This document shows, piece by piece, positions 9,598-18,475 of a stretch of 64,000 bases of DNA. Under the pieces are notes generated by a model. That model was not told the DNA's origin and made no database searches. It saw nothing but the letters and a program-made list of their open reading frames with translations. The first letter of the stretch is position 1; the number at the start of each line of letters is the position of its first letter. Where the stretch lies: assembly GCA_963723495.1 (NCBI GenBank), contig CAVRQR010000006.1, positions 496,001-560,000 of the forward strand, written 5' to 3'. The stretch is from Gp6-AA40 sp963723495. GTDB taxonomy: Bacteria; Acidobacteriota; Vicinamibacteria; Vicinamibacterales; UBA2999. The position numbers and the translations under genes are program-made.

Positions 9598-10725
9598 ATG
9601 AACCGTCGTCGACTTCTCGCTGCCTGCGCGCTTCTGGTGGCTGCGCTCGTTGCCTACCCCGTGCGCGTCACCCGCAACATGCGCGATTTCGAGGTCTGGT
9701 GGACTGCCGCAGAACGAGCGATGGTCGCTGAGCCCCTGTATCGCGCCGCGGACGGACACTACCAGTTCAAGTACTTGCCGGCATTCGCGGTGCTGGCGAT
9801 GCCTCTGGGCGTCCTGCCGCTTCCAGCCGCGAAGCCTCTGTGGTTCTTTGTCTCTGTCGCGATGATCGTCGCGCTCATCGCGTTCAGCATCCGGCTGCTC
9901 CCCGAGCAAAGAAGACCCACCTGGGTGCTCGCCGTGATGGCGGTCCTGGCCATGGGCAAGTTCTATGCGCGGGAGCTCGACCTGGGTCAGGTCAATCTAC
10001 CCTTCGCTCTTGCGGCGACGGGAGCGCTTGTGGCCATGAAAAAGGGACGAGAGCTGCTTGCGGCCGCGCTGCTGGTGCTGACGGTCGCCATCAAACCGTA
10101 TGGCGTCCTCTTGCTTCCGAGCCTCGTGGTTCGACGCCAAAGGGCCACAGCTGTGGCGGCAGCCATTGGGGTGTGGTTGCTTCTGTTGCTGCCGGTGCCG
10201 CTCTATGGGGTGGCGGCCACCATCGACCTCCATTGGAGCTGGTGGAGCACCGTCACCGAGACCACGCCGCCCAATCTGTTGACTCCCGACAACGTCTCGC
10301 TCGCGTCCATGTGGGCCAAGTGGCTCGGCATGAGCGCGACGTCTGTAATGCTGGCGACGGCATCTTCGCTGGCGCTACTCGGTGCCGCCGCGATTGTGTT
10401 TCTTCGACGTCGGTCCGTTCCGTTCCCGGAAGGGCTCGAAGGAAGCCTGCTGCTGTTGCTGATTCCGCTGCTGTCTCCGCAGGGATGGGACTACGTGCTG
10501 CTCTTGGCAACGCCCGCCGTGATCTACCTGGCGAATTACCTGGACACCCTGCCTCCAGTGTGGCGCGGAGTCACGGTCGCCGCCGCACTGACCATCGGCC
10601 TCAGCATCTGGGATCTCATGGGCCGTGCGGCATACTCGGCCTTCATGGACGCGGCCGTCCTCAGCGTGTGCGCCGTGGTGCTGGTGGCGGCGCTGTGCAC
10701 GCTTCGGCTGCGCGGAGTTGCGTAG
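9598..10725 (+). CDS. GT87/DUF2029-type polytopic membrane protein
   Basis: The protein has about 375 residues from MNRRRLLAACALLVAAL and roughly ten hydrophobic segments. The DFEVWWTAAERAMVAEPLY and FKYLPAFAVLAMPLG stretches match the start of DUF2029/glycosyltransferase family 87 proteins, which use polyprenyl-phosphate mannose to mannosylate lipids or glycans at the membrane. AIKPYGVLLLPSLVV and LSPQGWDYVLLL also fit. The start is the ATG ten bases after the hydroxylase stop; longer forms would overlap that gene. The donor and acceptor sugars are unknown. It has no obvious link to its neighbours. Confidence 0.75.
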   Translation: MNRRRLLAACALLVAALVAYPVRVTRNMRDFEVWWTAAERAMVAEPLYRAADGHYQFKYLPAFAVLAMPLGVLPLPAAKPLWFFVSVAMIVALIAFSIRLLPEQRRPTWVLAVMAVLAMGKFYARELDLGQVNLPFALAATGALVAMKKGRELLAAALLVLTVAIKPYGVLLLPSLVVRRQRATAVAAAIGVWLLLLLPVPLYGVAATIDLHWSWWSTVTETTPPNLLTPDNVSLASMWAKWLGMSATSVMLATASSLALLGAAAIVFLRRRSVPFPEGLEGSLLLLLIPLLSPQGWDYVLLLATPAVIYLANYLDTLPPVWRGVTVAAALTIGLSIWDLMGRAAYSAFMDAAVLSVCAVVLVAALCTLRLRGVA

Positions 10726-10839
10726 GCGGTTCACAGCAAGGTTCTCGGCCCAGTGTCTTGACTCCCCCCCGTCCTCTATGTACAGCTTTTTCGTTTTCTG
10801 ATTCATCCGCCGCCATCACTCTGAGGAGCCGGAGCACAC

Positions 10840-12108
10840 ATGGGAGCTAATTTCGGAATCGCGGGACTCGACTGGCAACAGCGCGTCAACTGGGACCGTA
10901 TGCGCAAGTACCGCACGGAGCGGGCGCGCGAGCGCATGAAGGCGCACGGCCTTGGCGCCATGCTCTGCATGTACGACGAGAACGTCCGCTACATCACCGG
11001 CACGCTGACTCCGGGATGGAACCGGCTCAAGCCCGGTCTGCGCTACGCGATCATCTGCGGCGACGATCCGCCGGTGCTCTTCGAGCAGGGCGACCTCGGC
11101 TTCCAGATCGAGCGCCACTCGCCGTGGATTCCGAAGGAGAACGTCCGCTGGTCCTACGCCTGGATCAAGGGCGCGGCCGGCCCGGCGTCGCAGCAGCAGG
11201 TCAAGAAGTTCACGCAGGCGATCATCCAGGAGATGAAGAAGAGCGGCGTCGGTGGCCAGAAGCTCGGCGTCGACTTCATCGACATCAACATGATCCAGGC
11301 GTTCAAGGACGCCAACGTCGAGTGGACCGACGGCATGTCCGCCATGATGGAAGCGCGTGCCGTCAAGAACGTGGACGAGCAGGAATGCCTCCGCATGGTC
11401 GGCGCCATCGGCGACGCCGCGCACTGGGAGACGATGAAGTTCCTGAAGCCGGGAGTGACCGAGAACCAGGTCACCGCGCACATCATGAAGTTCCTCTACT
11501 CGATTCCGGGCATGGAGGACGTCGAGGACGTGATCGTCTCGAGCGGCCCGAACACGTGGCCGAACTGGCGGAACTTCTCGGATCGCATCATCCAGCCGGG
11601 CGACATCGTGTTCATGGACCTCGCCGCGCTCACCTGGAACGGCTACAAGTCGTGCTACTACCGGACCTACTGCGTCGGCAAGGAGCCGAGCCAGGAGCAG
11701 AAGGACATCTACGCCACGGCGCTCGAGTGGCTGTACGACTCGATCAACGCCGTGAAAGCGGGCACGACGACCAGAGAGATCGCCTCGAAGTGGCCGTCCG
11801 CGAAGGACGCGTGGGGTTACGCCGAAGAAGATCAGGCGGCAGCCAACCTGTGGGGCCACGGGCTCGGACTCGCCCAGTACGATCCCCCGGTCATCTCGCG
11901 CATCTGGTCGCTCGACCATCCGATCGAGATCAAGTCCGGGATGGTGTTCGCGCTCGAGACCCAGCACGGCAAGCTGTTCCGCTGGGGCGTCCGCATCGAG
12001 GAAATGCTCATCGTCCACGACGATCGCATCGAAATCATCTCCAACTTCCCGGTCCAGCAGATCACTGTGGTCGATCCGATACCGGGGTACGGGGCACACG
12101 TTAAGTGA
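10840..12108 (+). CDS. M24-family (creatinase/aminopeptidase P fold) protein with an altered metal site
   Basis: The 422-residue protein has an N-terminal creatinase-like domain (YDENVRYITGTLTPGW) and a pita-bread catalytic domain from about residue 180. VSSGPNTWPN, IVFMDLAALTWNGYKSCYYRTY, LWGHGLGLAQYDPP and MVFALETQHGK supply the first Asp, the His and a Glu. In standard M24 peptidases the second metal Asp lies in an SDxTRT context; here that stretch reads SCYYRT, so this ligand is missing or moved. M24 folds also include DMSP lyase DddP and creatinase, so a non-peptidase reaction is quite possible. An upstream GAGGAGCCGG resembles a ribosome binding site. Its partner is probably the following phosphotransferase gene. 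Confidence 0.8.
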   Translation: MGANFGIAGLDWQQRVNWDRMRKYRTERARERMKAHGLGAMLCMYDENVRYITGTLTPGWNRLKPGLRYAIICGDDPPVLFEQGDLGFQIERHSPWIPKENVRWSYAWIKGAAGPASQQQVKKFTQAIIQEMKKSGVGGQKLGVDFIDINMIQAFKDANVEWTDGMSAMMEARAVKNVDEQECLRMVGAIGDAAHWETMKFLKPGVTENQVTAHIMKFLYSIPGMEDVEDVIVSSGPNTWPNWRNFSDRIIQPGDIVFMDLAALTWNGYKSCYYRTYCVGKEPSQEQKDIYATALEWLYDSINAVKAGTTTREIASKWPSAKDAWGYAEEDQAAANLWGHGLGLAQYDPPVISRIWSLDHPIEIKSGMVFALETQHGKLFRWGVRIEEMLIVHDDRIEIISNFPVQQITVVDPIPGYGAHVK

Positions 12109-12130
12109 GCTCACGTCGTTCGAGTTTCTC

Positions 12131-12224
12131 GGTTCTCACTTCTCGGTTCGTGTTCACGTTCGGTTGCCAGAACCGAACGTGAAGCTGAACACGAACTGAG
12201 AAGCAGAAGTGAGAAGTGTGAACC
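12131..12224. repeat. Long imperfect inverted repeat ending at the next start codon
   Basis: The core stem is CACGTTCGGTT (12155-12165) and AACCGAACGTG (12171-12181). Outer parts pair TTCTCACTTCTC with GAGAAG and GAAGTGAGAAG blocks, with small indels. The right arm contains both GTG codons (12209 and 12218) proposed as the start of the phosphotransferase, so folding of the transcript could hide the start. Confidence 0.7.
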
Positions 12225-13510
12225 GCAATATCTTCATCGTTCCGTTGTCGAGCGAGGAGGCGACTGACCCGTCGCGTTTCGGCCCCAAATCCGCCAACCT
12301 TGCGGCGCTCGGGCGCGCCGGGCTGCGGATTCCGGACGGCATCTGTCTCGATGCCGCGGCATATCGGCATCAGGTCAGCGCTCTCGGTCTCGACGAGGCC
12401 GCACGCGGTGTCTTTGGCAGCGACGATCCACATCAGGCCCGACAGCACGCGCTCAGCATGAAGCTGGGCCTGCTCGAGCAGCCGATCGATCCGCTCGTGC
12501 TCGGGCCGCTGCTTACGGCGTGGCGCGGCCTGGTCGATCGCACGCAGGCGCTCACGGTAGTGCGCTCGTCAGCGCTCGTCGAGGATCGCTTCGGATCGAG
12601 TTTCGCCGGACAGTTCGAGAGCTATCTTGGTCTCGAAGAGGAATCCGAATTCGTGACCGCAGTGAAGTCGTGCTGGACCGCGCTGTGGTCCACGCGCGCG
12701 TTGCGCTACATGGCCGGTCACGACCTCGATCCCGCCGACACGGCGATGGCCGTGCTCGTGCAGCCGCTCGTTCACGCACGCGCGGCCGGGGGAGGGCTCA
12801 GTCAAACCGCCGACGGCGGGATGCTCGTCAACGCGACGCTCGGCCTCGGGGCATCGATCGCGCAGGGCGAGGTGACGCCGGACCGCTTCGAGCTCGATCG
12901 CGACGGATCGGTTCTCCACGTCGCGCCGGGCCGGAAGGATCACGCAATCAGCTGCGGTCATCGCCGCGCCCCCTCGACCGAGGCGGTATCGGCAGCGCGA
13001 GCGATCGAGCCATGTCTCACTCACGCCGGCGTCTCGCAACTCGCCGGTCTGATGCGACGGGCCGAAGATGTGCTCGGTCTCCCTGTCGAGATCGAGTGGG
13101 CCATGGACGATGAGGGGTTCACGATGCTGCAGGCGAGGCCGCTGCACCTGCAAGCGCCGCATGTGCCGGACGACATCTGGCTGCAGCATCCGCGCCTGAA
13201 CGGTCACCCTGCTGGCATCGGCTGGGGCGCCGGTCGCGCCGTCGTCATCAATTGCGAGTGCGAGATCGGCAGGATCGCGCCGGGTGACGTGCTCGTCACG
13301 CGCGTCGCAGGACCAGCGCTCGGCCATATCCTGTCGCAGGTGTCGGGGGTCGTCACCGAACGCGGCGGCAGCACGTCGCACTTCGCATCGCTGGCACGCG
13401 AGCGCGGGATTCCCATGGTTCTCGGTGTCGCGGATGCGACGAGGCGAATCCCGGACGGCGCGCAGGTAGCTGTTGACGGGGTCGCAGGGATTGTCCGCTG
13501 GATCGCTTGA
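12209..13510 (+). CDS. Short PEP synthase/PPDK-like phosphotransferase (ATP-grasp plus phospho-His domain)
   Basis: The protein has about 433 residues. The first 320 form a pyruvate phosphate dikinase-type ATP-binding domain: FGPKSANLAALGRAGLRIP, VRSSALVEDRFGSSFAGQFES near residue 120, and IEWAMDDEGFTMLQARPLHL near 290. The last 90 form the swivelling phosphohistidine domain, with ITERGG-like VTERGGSTSHFASLARERG carrying the His. The C-terminal PEP/pyruvate TIM barrel of PEP synthase and PPDK is absent, and no rifampin-binding insert is seen. Such two-domain enzymes pass phosphate from ATP to an acceptor bound elsewhere, as in phenylphosphate synthase, so the acceptor here is unknown. The start is GTG at 12209 or 12218; both lie in the right arm of the hairpin. 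Confidence 0.8.
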   Translation: MRSVNRNIFIVPLSSEEATDPSRFGPKSANLAALGRAGLRIPDGICLDAAAYRHQVSALGLDEAARGVFGSDDPHQARQHALSMKLGLLEQPIDPLVLGPLLTAWRGLVDRTQALTVVRSSALVEDRFGSSFAGQFESYLGLEEESEFVTAVKSCWTALWSTRALRYMAGHDLDPADTAMAVLVQPLVHARAAGGGLSQTADGGMLVNATLGLGASIAQGEVTPDRFELDRDGSVLHVAPGRKDHAISCGHRRAPSTEAVSAARAIEPCLTHAGVSQLAGLMRRAEDVLGLPVEIEWAMDDEGFTMLQARPLHLQAPHVPDDIWLQHPRLNGHPAGIGWGAGRAVVINCECEIGRIAPGDVLVTRVAGPALGHILSQVSGVVTERGGSTSHFASLARERGIPMVLGVADATRRIPDGAQVAVDGVAGIVRWIA

Positions 13511-13549
13511 AACACGGCAGTTCGGCGAAGGCCATTTGGCCTCTGCCCT

Positions 13550-13576
13550 TTGACCGACGAGTAGTGCAGATATACT
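13550..13576 (+). promoter_or_regulatory. Possible promoter of the NMT1-type gene
   Basis: TTGACC (13550-13555) and TATACT (13571-13576) lie just upstream of the ATG at 13584. The spacing is 15 bases, shorter than ideal, and the -10 element would give an almost leaderless transcript. This is a weak call. Confidence 0.3.
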
Positions 13577-13583
13577 CCCCCGC

Positions 13584-14625
13584 ATGAAATCTGTCGCCGC
13601 CTGGCGTCGCGACCGTGCTCGTGATGAGCATGGTCCTCGCTGAGGGCCAGCAGCTTCAGAAGGTCACACTCAACTACCCGACGAGAAGCGGCGCGTCGTG
13701 GCCGCTCTTCATCGCAAAGGAAGGCGGCTACTACCAGAAGCAGGGGCTGGACGTGACGCTCGTCTTCGCCGGTCATCCCGCCGGCATCGCCATGGTCGTC
13801 AGCGATCAGGCGCAGATGAGCAGTTACAACCTCGAGTCTGTGATGCAGGCCAGTTCCCGAGGTGATGCGCCCTTCGCCGTCGTCGGCGCGTCGCTCAACA
13901 AGGCCTACTTCGCGTTGATGGCGAGGAAGGACGTCGCCAGCGTCACGGAACTCAAAGGCAAGACATTCGCGGTGAGCCAGATCGGCGATCCGCCTTACAA
14001 CTACACGAGCGCATTCCTCCGCAAGTTCGGCATGAGCCCACGCGACGTGCAATGGATCGCCGCCGGCGCCGACGCCACCGGACGCGCCGCCGCGCTGTCG
14101 AGCGGTCGTGCCGACGCGACGCTCCTGACGCCTCCGGCGTACTTCCGGCTCGAGGAAGCCGGTTTCAAGAATCTCGGGAATCTCGCCGATCACGACGACA
14201 TCTTTGCCGCGACGACCTATTTGATGAAGAAGACCACGATCGCGGCGAACCCTCGTCTGCCCGAACAGATCATCAAGGCGCAAGCCGAGGCCATCAAGCG
14301 CTTCTACGACGACAAGGCGTTCGCGGTAAAGGCGTATCAGGCGTACGACAAGCAGGCCACGGCCGACGTGGAGCGTCTCTACGACGGTTACTCGAAGGCC
14401 AACGTGCTCGAACGCGTGCCATACGTGCTGGCTCCTGCTCTGCAGGCCGTGATCGATCAGCAGAGCGACGCCAAGCTGCTCGCGCAGATGAAGGCGTTCG
14501 ATTTCCGGACGGTGATCGACAACAGCATCGTCTCCCGACTCGTCCAGGAAGGGTTCTTCCAGAAGCTGTTCGGTCCGGGCATCAAGGCCGAAGAAGATCG
14601 CAAGTCGAAGATTGCATTTCGGTAA
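13584..14625 (+). CDS. NMT1/THI5-like ABC transporter substrate-binding protein, +1 frameshift in the signal peptide
   Basis: The mature protein (about 330 residues) has the NMT1/SsuA-type periplasmic fold: FIAKEGGYYQKQGLDVTLVF near the start, then VSDQAQMSSYNLESVMQAS, ALMARKDVASVTELKGKTFA and a SGRADATLLTPP stretch. This family binds small aromatic, sulfonate or pyrimidine-like ligands for ABC import. A signal peptide is recovered only if one base is removed at 13602: MKSVAA joins GVATVLVMSMVLA. No cognate permease or ATPase of the SsuBC type lies nearby, so the protein is an orphan or works with another system. The hairpin at 14628 follows its stop directly. Confidence 0.82.
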
Positions 14626-14627
14626 TG

Positions 14628-14710
14628 GGGTCGGGGGTCATTTGAAGTGGACAGTCACATGGAGTTAACGGCGGTGAGCGAAGTGTCCTCTTTAAATGAC
14701 CCCCGACCCC
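14628..14710. repeat. GGGGTCGGGGGTCATTT inverted repeat
   Basis: A perfect 17-base arm at 14628-14644 (GGGGTCGGGGGTCATTT) is mirrored at 14694-14710 (AAATGACCCCCGACCCC). Pairing continues imperfectly inward (GAAGTGGACA against TGTCCTCTTT). The element fills the space between the binding-protein stop and the first conserved residues of the MetE-like protein. A copy probably inserted at, and replaced, the original start region of that gene. Confidence 0.8.
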
Positions 14711-15816
14711 GTTACAAAGCTGATCACGTCGGCAGCTTGCTCCGGCCTCAGGAGACTTCTCGACGCTCGCAGCAATCCCTCGCTGAGCTCGGGATCAGCT
14801 CCGCGAGATCGAGGACCGGTGCATCCTGCGCGCGCTCCAGCGTCAAAAGGATCTCGGCTTCAGGATCTTCAGCGACGGCGAACTGCGTCGGAGTCAGTTC
14901 ATGGGTGACTTCTACGACTCTGTCGAAGGGCTGGACAAAGACGGATCGATTGCCCGGGCGTGGAAAGGAAATTCGGATCGTGCGACCGGGGCTGGACTGC
15001 TTCAGTTGACCGGTCTCGTCGTCGACAAGATCAGACAGACCAGAGCGCCTTACCGGGCACGAAGTCGACTTCCTGGCGCGACACAGCCCCGGCGCCTTCA
15101 AGATGACGCTGCCCACGGCGAATCAGTTCCCTGCGATCGCCTACCGGAAAGGGTTGAGCGAACGCGCCTACCCGACATATTCCGACTTCCTCTGGGACGT
15201 CGTGCCCATCATCAGGTCCGAGATTCAGGCGCTCGTGAACGAAGGCGTCACCTACGTACAAATCGATGCGCCTCGTTACAGCTATTACGTCGATCCCAAG
15301 TGGCGGGACTACATCAGGAATGAAATGGGTGTGTCTCCTGACGATGCGCTCGACGAAGCGATTCGCGTGGACAACGCCTGCCTCGAAGGCGTGCGGCGTG
15401 AAGGCGTCACATTGGCTATTCACCTCTGTCGAGGAAACAGCCGAAGCCAGTGGTATGCGGAGGGGGGCTACGATCCCATCGCCGAGAAGCTCTTCAACGC
15501 GCTCGACGCCGACCTCTTCCTGCTCGAATACGAGTCCGACCGGGCGGGGACATTCGAGCCGCTCCGTTTCGTGCCGCCAAACAAGGGGGTCGTGCTGGGT
15601 CTCGTCAGCAGCAAAGTGCCGCAGCTCGAGTCACAGGACCTGCTGTGCCGCCGAATCGACGAAGCGAGCCGGTATGTGCCACTCGACAACCTGGCGCTCA
15701 GCCCGCAGTGCGGGTTCGCCTCGACTCTCGAGGGCAACCTGTTGACCGAAGACGAGCAATGGCAGAAGCTGCAACTCGTCGCCGACACGGCGCGAGCAAT
15801 CTGGAACAGGACCTAG
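14647..15816 (+). CDS. Cobalamin-independent methionine synthase-like (MetE C-terminal family) protein, three +1 frameshifts
   Basis: Conserved parts are RYKADHVGSLLRPQ at the N terminus, DQLREIEDRCILRALQ, FRIFSDGELRRSQFMG, VDFLARHSPGAFKMTLP, and the zinc ligands in LAIHLCRGN and SPQCGFAS. This is the short MetE-like branch (about 370 residues), which transfers methyl groups or demethylates small molecules rather than making methionine with folate. Reading it whole needs removal of one base at each of 14755, 14792 and 15048; all three joins restore family sequence. The start is unclear because the hairpin at 14628-14710 occupies it; in-frame ATGs exist at 14647 and 14665. The gene ends two bases before the dehydrogenase start, so it belongs to that operon. 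Confidence 0.75.
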
Positions 15817-15818
15817 CT

Positions 15819-16793
15819 ATGCCGCCATTTCACATAACCGTTTCCGATTCTGTCTTTCCGAACCTGGACCCGGCCCGCCAGGTGCTCGCGTCGATTGGCG
15901 CCGAGCTTCGCATGGCCGACACCCCGACGCCCGAGGGCATCGTCGCCGCGGCTGCCTCGTCTGACGGGTTGCTCGTGACGTACGCCAAGATCACGGCCGA
16001 GATGATTCAGAAGATGCCGAAGTGCCGGATCATCTCGCGGTTCGGAATCGGCGTGGACAACGTCGACATCGAAGCGGCGACTGCCAGGCGCATCGTGGTG
16101 ACCAAGGTGCCGGACTACTGCATCGACGAGGTCTCCGATCACGCGATGGCGCTCCTGCTGGCGCTCGTCCGCAAGATCCCCTCATCGAGCGCGCGGACGC
16201 ATGGCGGCCGCTGGGAGATGAAGGCGGTCGTGCCGATCCATCGGCTGCGCGACAGCGTGCTCGGCCTCGCCGGGTTTGGACGGATTCCACAGCTCGTCGC
16301 ACCGAAGGCCAAGGCATTCGGTATGAAGGTCATCGCCTGCGATCCCTTCGTGCCGGAGGACGTGTTCAGGAAAGCGGGGGTCGAACGCGTCGAGCTCGCG
16401 CAGTTGATGGCGACGTCCGATTACATCTCGATTCACACACCGCTTACGCCCGAGACACGGCATCTCTTCAATCGAGAGACGTTCGGCCGGATGAAGCGTG
16501 GAGCGTATGTGGTGAACACTGCACGCGGCCCGATCATCGACGAGGCTGCGCTGGCCGAAGCACTCGACTCCGGGCAGATCGCCGGAGCTGCGCTCGACGT
16601 GATGGCGCAGGAACCGCCGCCCCCGTCGCCGCTCTTCGGGCGCGACAACGTCATCATCACGCCGCATACGAGCTTCTACTCCGAGGAATCACTGATCGAG
16701 CTGCAGGTGAAGGCGGCGCAGGAAGTCGTCTCGGTGCTCAGCGGCAACGCGCCGCGGAATCCCGTCAACCCTGAGGTCCTCGCACACCGATGA
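15819..16793 (+). CDS. D-isomer-specific 2-hydroxyacid dehydrogenase (phosphoglycerate dehydrogenase-like)
   Basis: The 324-residue protein has the two Rossmann-like domains of this family. Seen are SRFGIGVDNVDIEAATARRI, the nucleotide loop GLAGFGRIPQLVAPKAKAFG near residue 150, then VNTARGPIIDEAAL (catalytic Arg), DVMAQEP (Glu) and ITPHTSFYSEES (catalytic His). It should reduce a 2-oxo acid or oxidise a D-2-hydroxy acid with NAD(P). The Asp in VIACDPF after the nucleotide loop suggests NAD preference. ATG at 15819 sits just after the MetE-like stop, and the stop overlaps the next ATG by four bases. CtBP-like and glyoxylate-reductase-like substrates are equally possible. Confidence 0.88.
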   Translation: MPPFHITVSDSVFPNLDPARQVLASIGAELRMADTPTPEGIVAAAASSDGLLVTYAKITAEMIQKMPKCRIISRFGIGVDNVDIEAATARRIVVTKVPDYCIDEVSDHAMALLLALVRKIPSSSARTHGGRWEMKAVVPIHRLRDSVLGLAGFGRIPQLVAPKAKAFGMKVIACDPFVPEDVFRKAGVERVELAQLMATSDYISIHTPLTPETRHLFNRETFGRMKRGAYVVNTARGPIIDEAALAEALDSGQIAGAALDVMAQEPPPPSPLFGRDNVIITPHTSFYSEESLIELQVKAAQEVVSVLSGNAPRNPVNPEVLAHR

Positions 16794-17806
16794 AAGCCAT
16801 GCTCCTGACGGCGCCCGGGGAACTGGTTCGCGACGATGTGGCGCGGCCAGGACCCGAGCAGGGCCAGTTACTCGTGCGCGTAACGCACAGCGGAATCTGC
16901 GGCACCGACTACAAGATCTTCAACGGCGCGATCCCGGTGCAGTATCCGCGAATCATGGGGCACGAGATGGCCGGCGAGGTCGTGGATCCCGGCAGCAGCG
17001 CGCTTCGCAGTGGCGACCGGGTCATCGTCGATCCACAGTTGTATTGCCGGACGTGCTTTCATTGCCGCATCGGGCAGACCCATCTGTGCCGCAACGGGAT
17101 GCTGGTCGGCCGCGACCGCGACGGCGGCTTCGCGGAGTACGTGACGGTTCCGGCAAGCCATGCGTTTCCGCTACCTGGATCCGTCGAAACACGGGTCGCA
17201 CCGCTCATCCAGGTGCTGACGACCTGTCTGCACGCACAGCGTCAGATCGACATCTTCCCTGGCGAGTTCGTGGTGGTGCTCGGCCTCGGCGTCACCGGCC
17301 AGCTCCATGTACAGCTCGCGAAAGCACGCGGGGCCACCGTTATCGGCGTCACGCGCAGCGCCGACAAGCGTGCGCTGGCAGAGACACTTGGCGCTGACAT
17401 CACGATTCCGGGTGGTGACGAGGCAGTGGCGCGAGTGCGCGAGGCGACAGAGGGACGCGGCGCCGACGTGATCGTCGAGACCACCGGTGTCGTCTCATCG
17501 CTCTCTTCGGCCATTCACATGGCCCGCTCGGGTGGGCGACTGCTGCTGTTCGGGATCATCACGGCCAAAGAGGGGGCACTCCCCTTCTACGATTTGTATT
17601 TCAAGGAACTCGCCCTCATCAACGCGCGCGTCGCCAAGAGCGAGGACTATCCCGCATCGATCGGCCTCGTCGAACGAGGCCACGTCAAGCTGGAGCCGCT
17701 CGTCAGCGACGTGAAGCCGCTCGACGATCTCAAGGCAGCCATCGGCATGCTCGGCTCGGACAGCGGCGCGCGAATGAAGATCATCCTGGAGCATGGACGG
17801 AATTAA
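16790..17806 (+). CDS. Zinc-dependent medium-chain alcohol dehydrogenase
   Basis: The 338-residue MDR protein has the catalytic zinc set (SGICGTDYKIF and PRIMGHEMAGEV), and the structural zinc lobe in YCRTCFHCRIGQTHLC. The nucleotide loop is VVLGLGVTGQLHVQLAKARG near residue 160. ADVIVETTGVVSSLSSAI follows, as in threonine and sorbitol dehydrogenase relatives. It should interconvert a small alcohol and a carbonyl. It overlaps the hydroxyacid dehydrogenase by ATGA, so both enzymes are made together. Two successive oxidation steps on one imported substrate is an inference. Confidence 0.87.
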   Translation: MKAMLLTAPGELVRDDVARPGPEQGQLLVRVTHSGICGTDYKIFNGAIPVQYPRIMGHEMAGEVVDPGSSALRSGDRVIVDPQLYCRTCFHCRIGQTHLCRNGMLVGRDRDGGFAEYVTVPASHAFPLPGSVETRVAPLIQVLTTCLHAQRQIDIFPGEFVVVLGLGVTGQLHVQLAKARGATVIGVTRSADKRALAETLGADITIPGGDEAVARVREATEGRGADVIVETTGVVSSLSSAIHMARSGGRLLLFGIITAKEGALPFYDLYFKELALINARVAKSEDYPASIGLVERGHVKLEPLVSDVKPLDDLKAAIGMLGSDSGARMKIILEHGRN

Positions 17807-17821
17807 GAACGGGAGGAAATC

Positions 17822-18469
17822 ATGAAGCGAGTCGCCGCCATCTTGTTCGTCGCAGCCATCCTGGCACCACCGATCGCAAGCGGCCAGGGGACGAGTGCCG
17901 TTCCTCTCGACAAGGCGACCGTCTCCAAGGACGTCGCGCAGCGGACGCTGATGAAGAACCAGATCAGCGCCTCCATCGCGCGCCAGATTGTGGATGCCTG
18001 CGTCGACTTCGCCCGCAATCAGCAGGGCGGTCCGGGCAACTACGCGATCTTCGTGCTCGCACCGAACGGGGACATCGTCGACGCGCATGTCATGGACGGC
18101 GTGCTGCCAATTGGCGTCGAGACTGGTTTGCTGAAGGCGAAGACAGCCCTCTATGCGCGCACTCCCTCGAGCGCCGTCGCGCAGCGCTTTTCCGATGTCG
18201 ATGGCCGCGTGATTCGACTCGATCTCGGCAAGGACTCCGGTCTGGCCTACTACTTCGTGGGCGGCGGACTTCCAATCGTCGTGGAGAACAACCTGATCGG
18301 CGCCATCGGTGTCGGCGGCGGAAACATGGACGAGCAATGTGCTTATCAGGCACTGACCAAGGTGCTTGGGCCGCAACCGCCGCTCCCGACACCTGCGGGC
18401 CGCGGCGCACCGAGCGGTGCAGCACCAGCTGGCGGCGGTGCTGGCCAGGGTGGTCGCGGGGGCAAGTAG
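17822..18469 (+). CDS. Secreted GlcG/HbpS-family protein
   Basis: The 215-residue protein has a signal peptide (MKRVAAILFVAAILAPP, cleavage after ASGQG). A GlcG/HbpS domain follows: ARQIVDACVDFARN, YAIFVLAPNGDIVDAHVMDG, KAKTALYARTPSSAV and GLPIVVENNLIGAIGVGGG. Family members bind haem or small ligands, or accompany glycolate, propanediol and other catabolic operons; the role is usually undefined. The tail is a low-complexity Gly/Ala/Pro stretch. A strong GGGAGGAAAT ribosome binding site precedes ATG. It sits between the dehydrogenases and the transporter. Confidence 0.82.
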   Translation: MKRVAAILFVAAILAPPIASGQGTSAVPLDKATVSKDVAQRTLMKNQISASIARQIVDACVDFARNQQGGPGNYAIFVLAPNGDIVDAHVMDGVLPIGVETGLLKAKTALYARTPSSAVAQRFSDVDGRVIRLDLGKDSGLAYYFVGGGLPIVVENNLIGAIGVGGGNMDEQCAYQALTKVLGPQPPLPTPAGRGAPSGAAPAGGGAGQGGRGGK

Positions 18470-18475
18470 CCATAG

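Noticed and set aside
10816..12114. Long minus-strand open frame opposite the M24 gene
   Set aside because: The plus-strand frame carries the family motifs. The minus-strand product is arginine- and leucine-rich with no recognisable domain.
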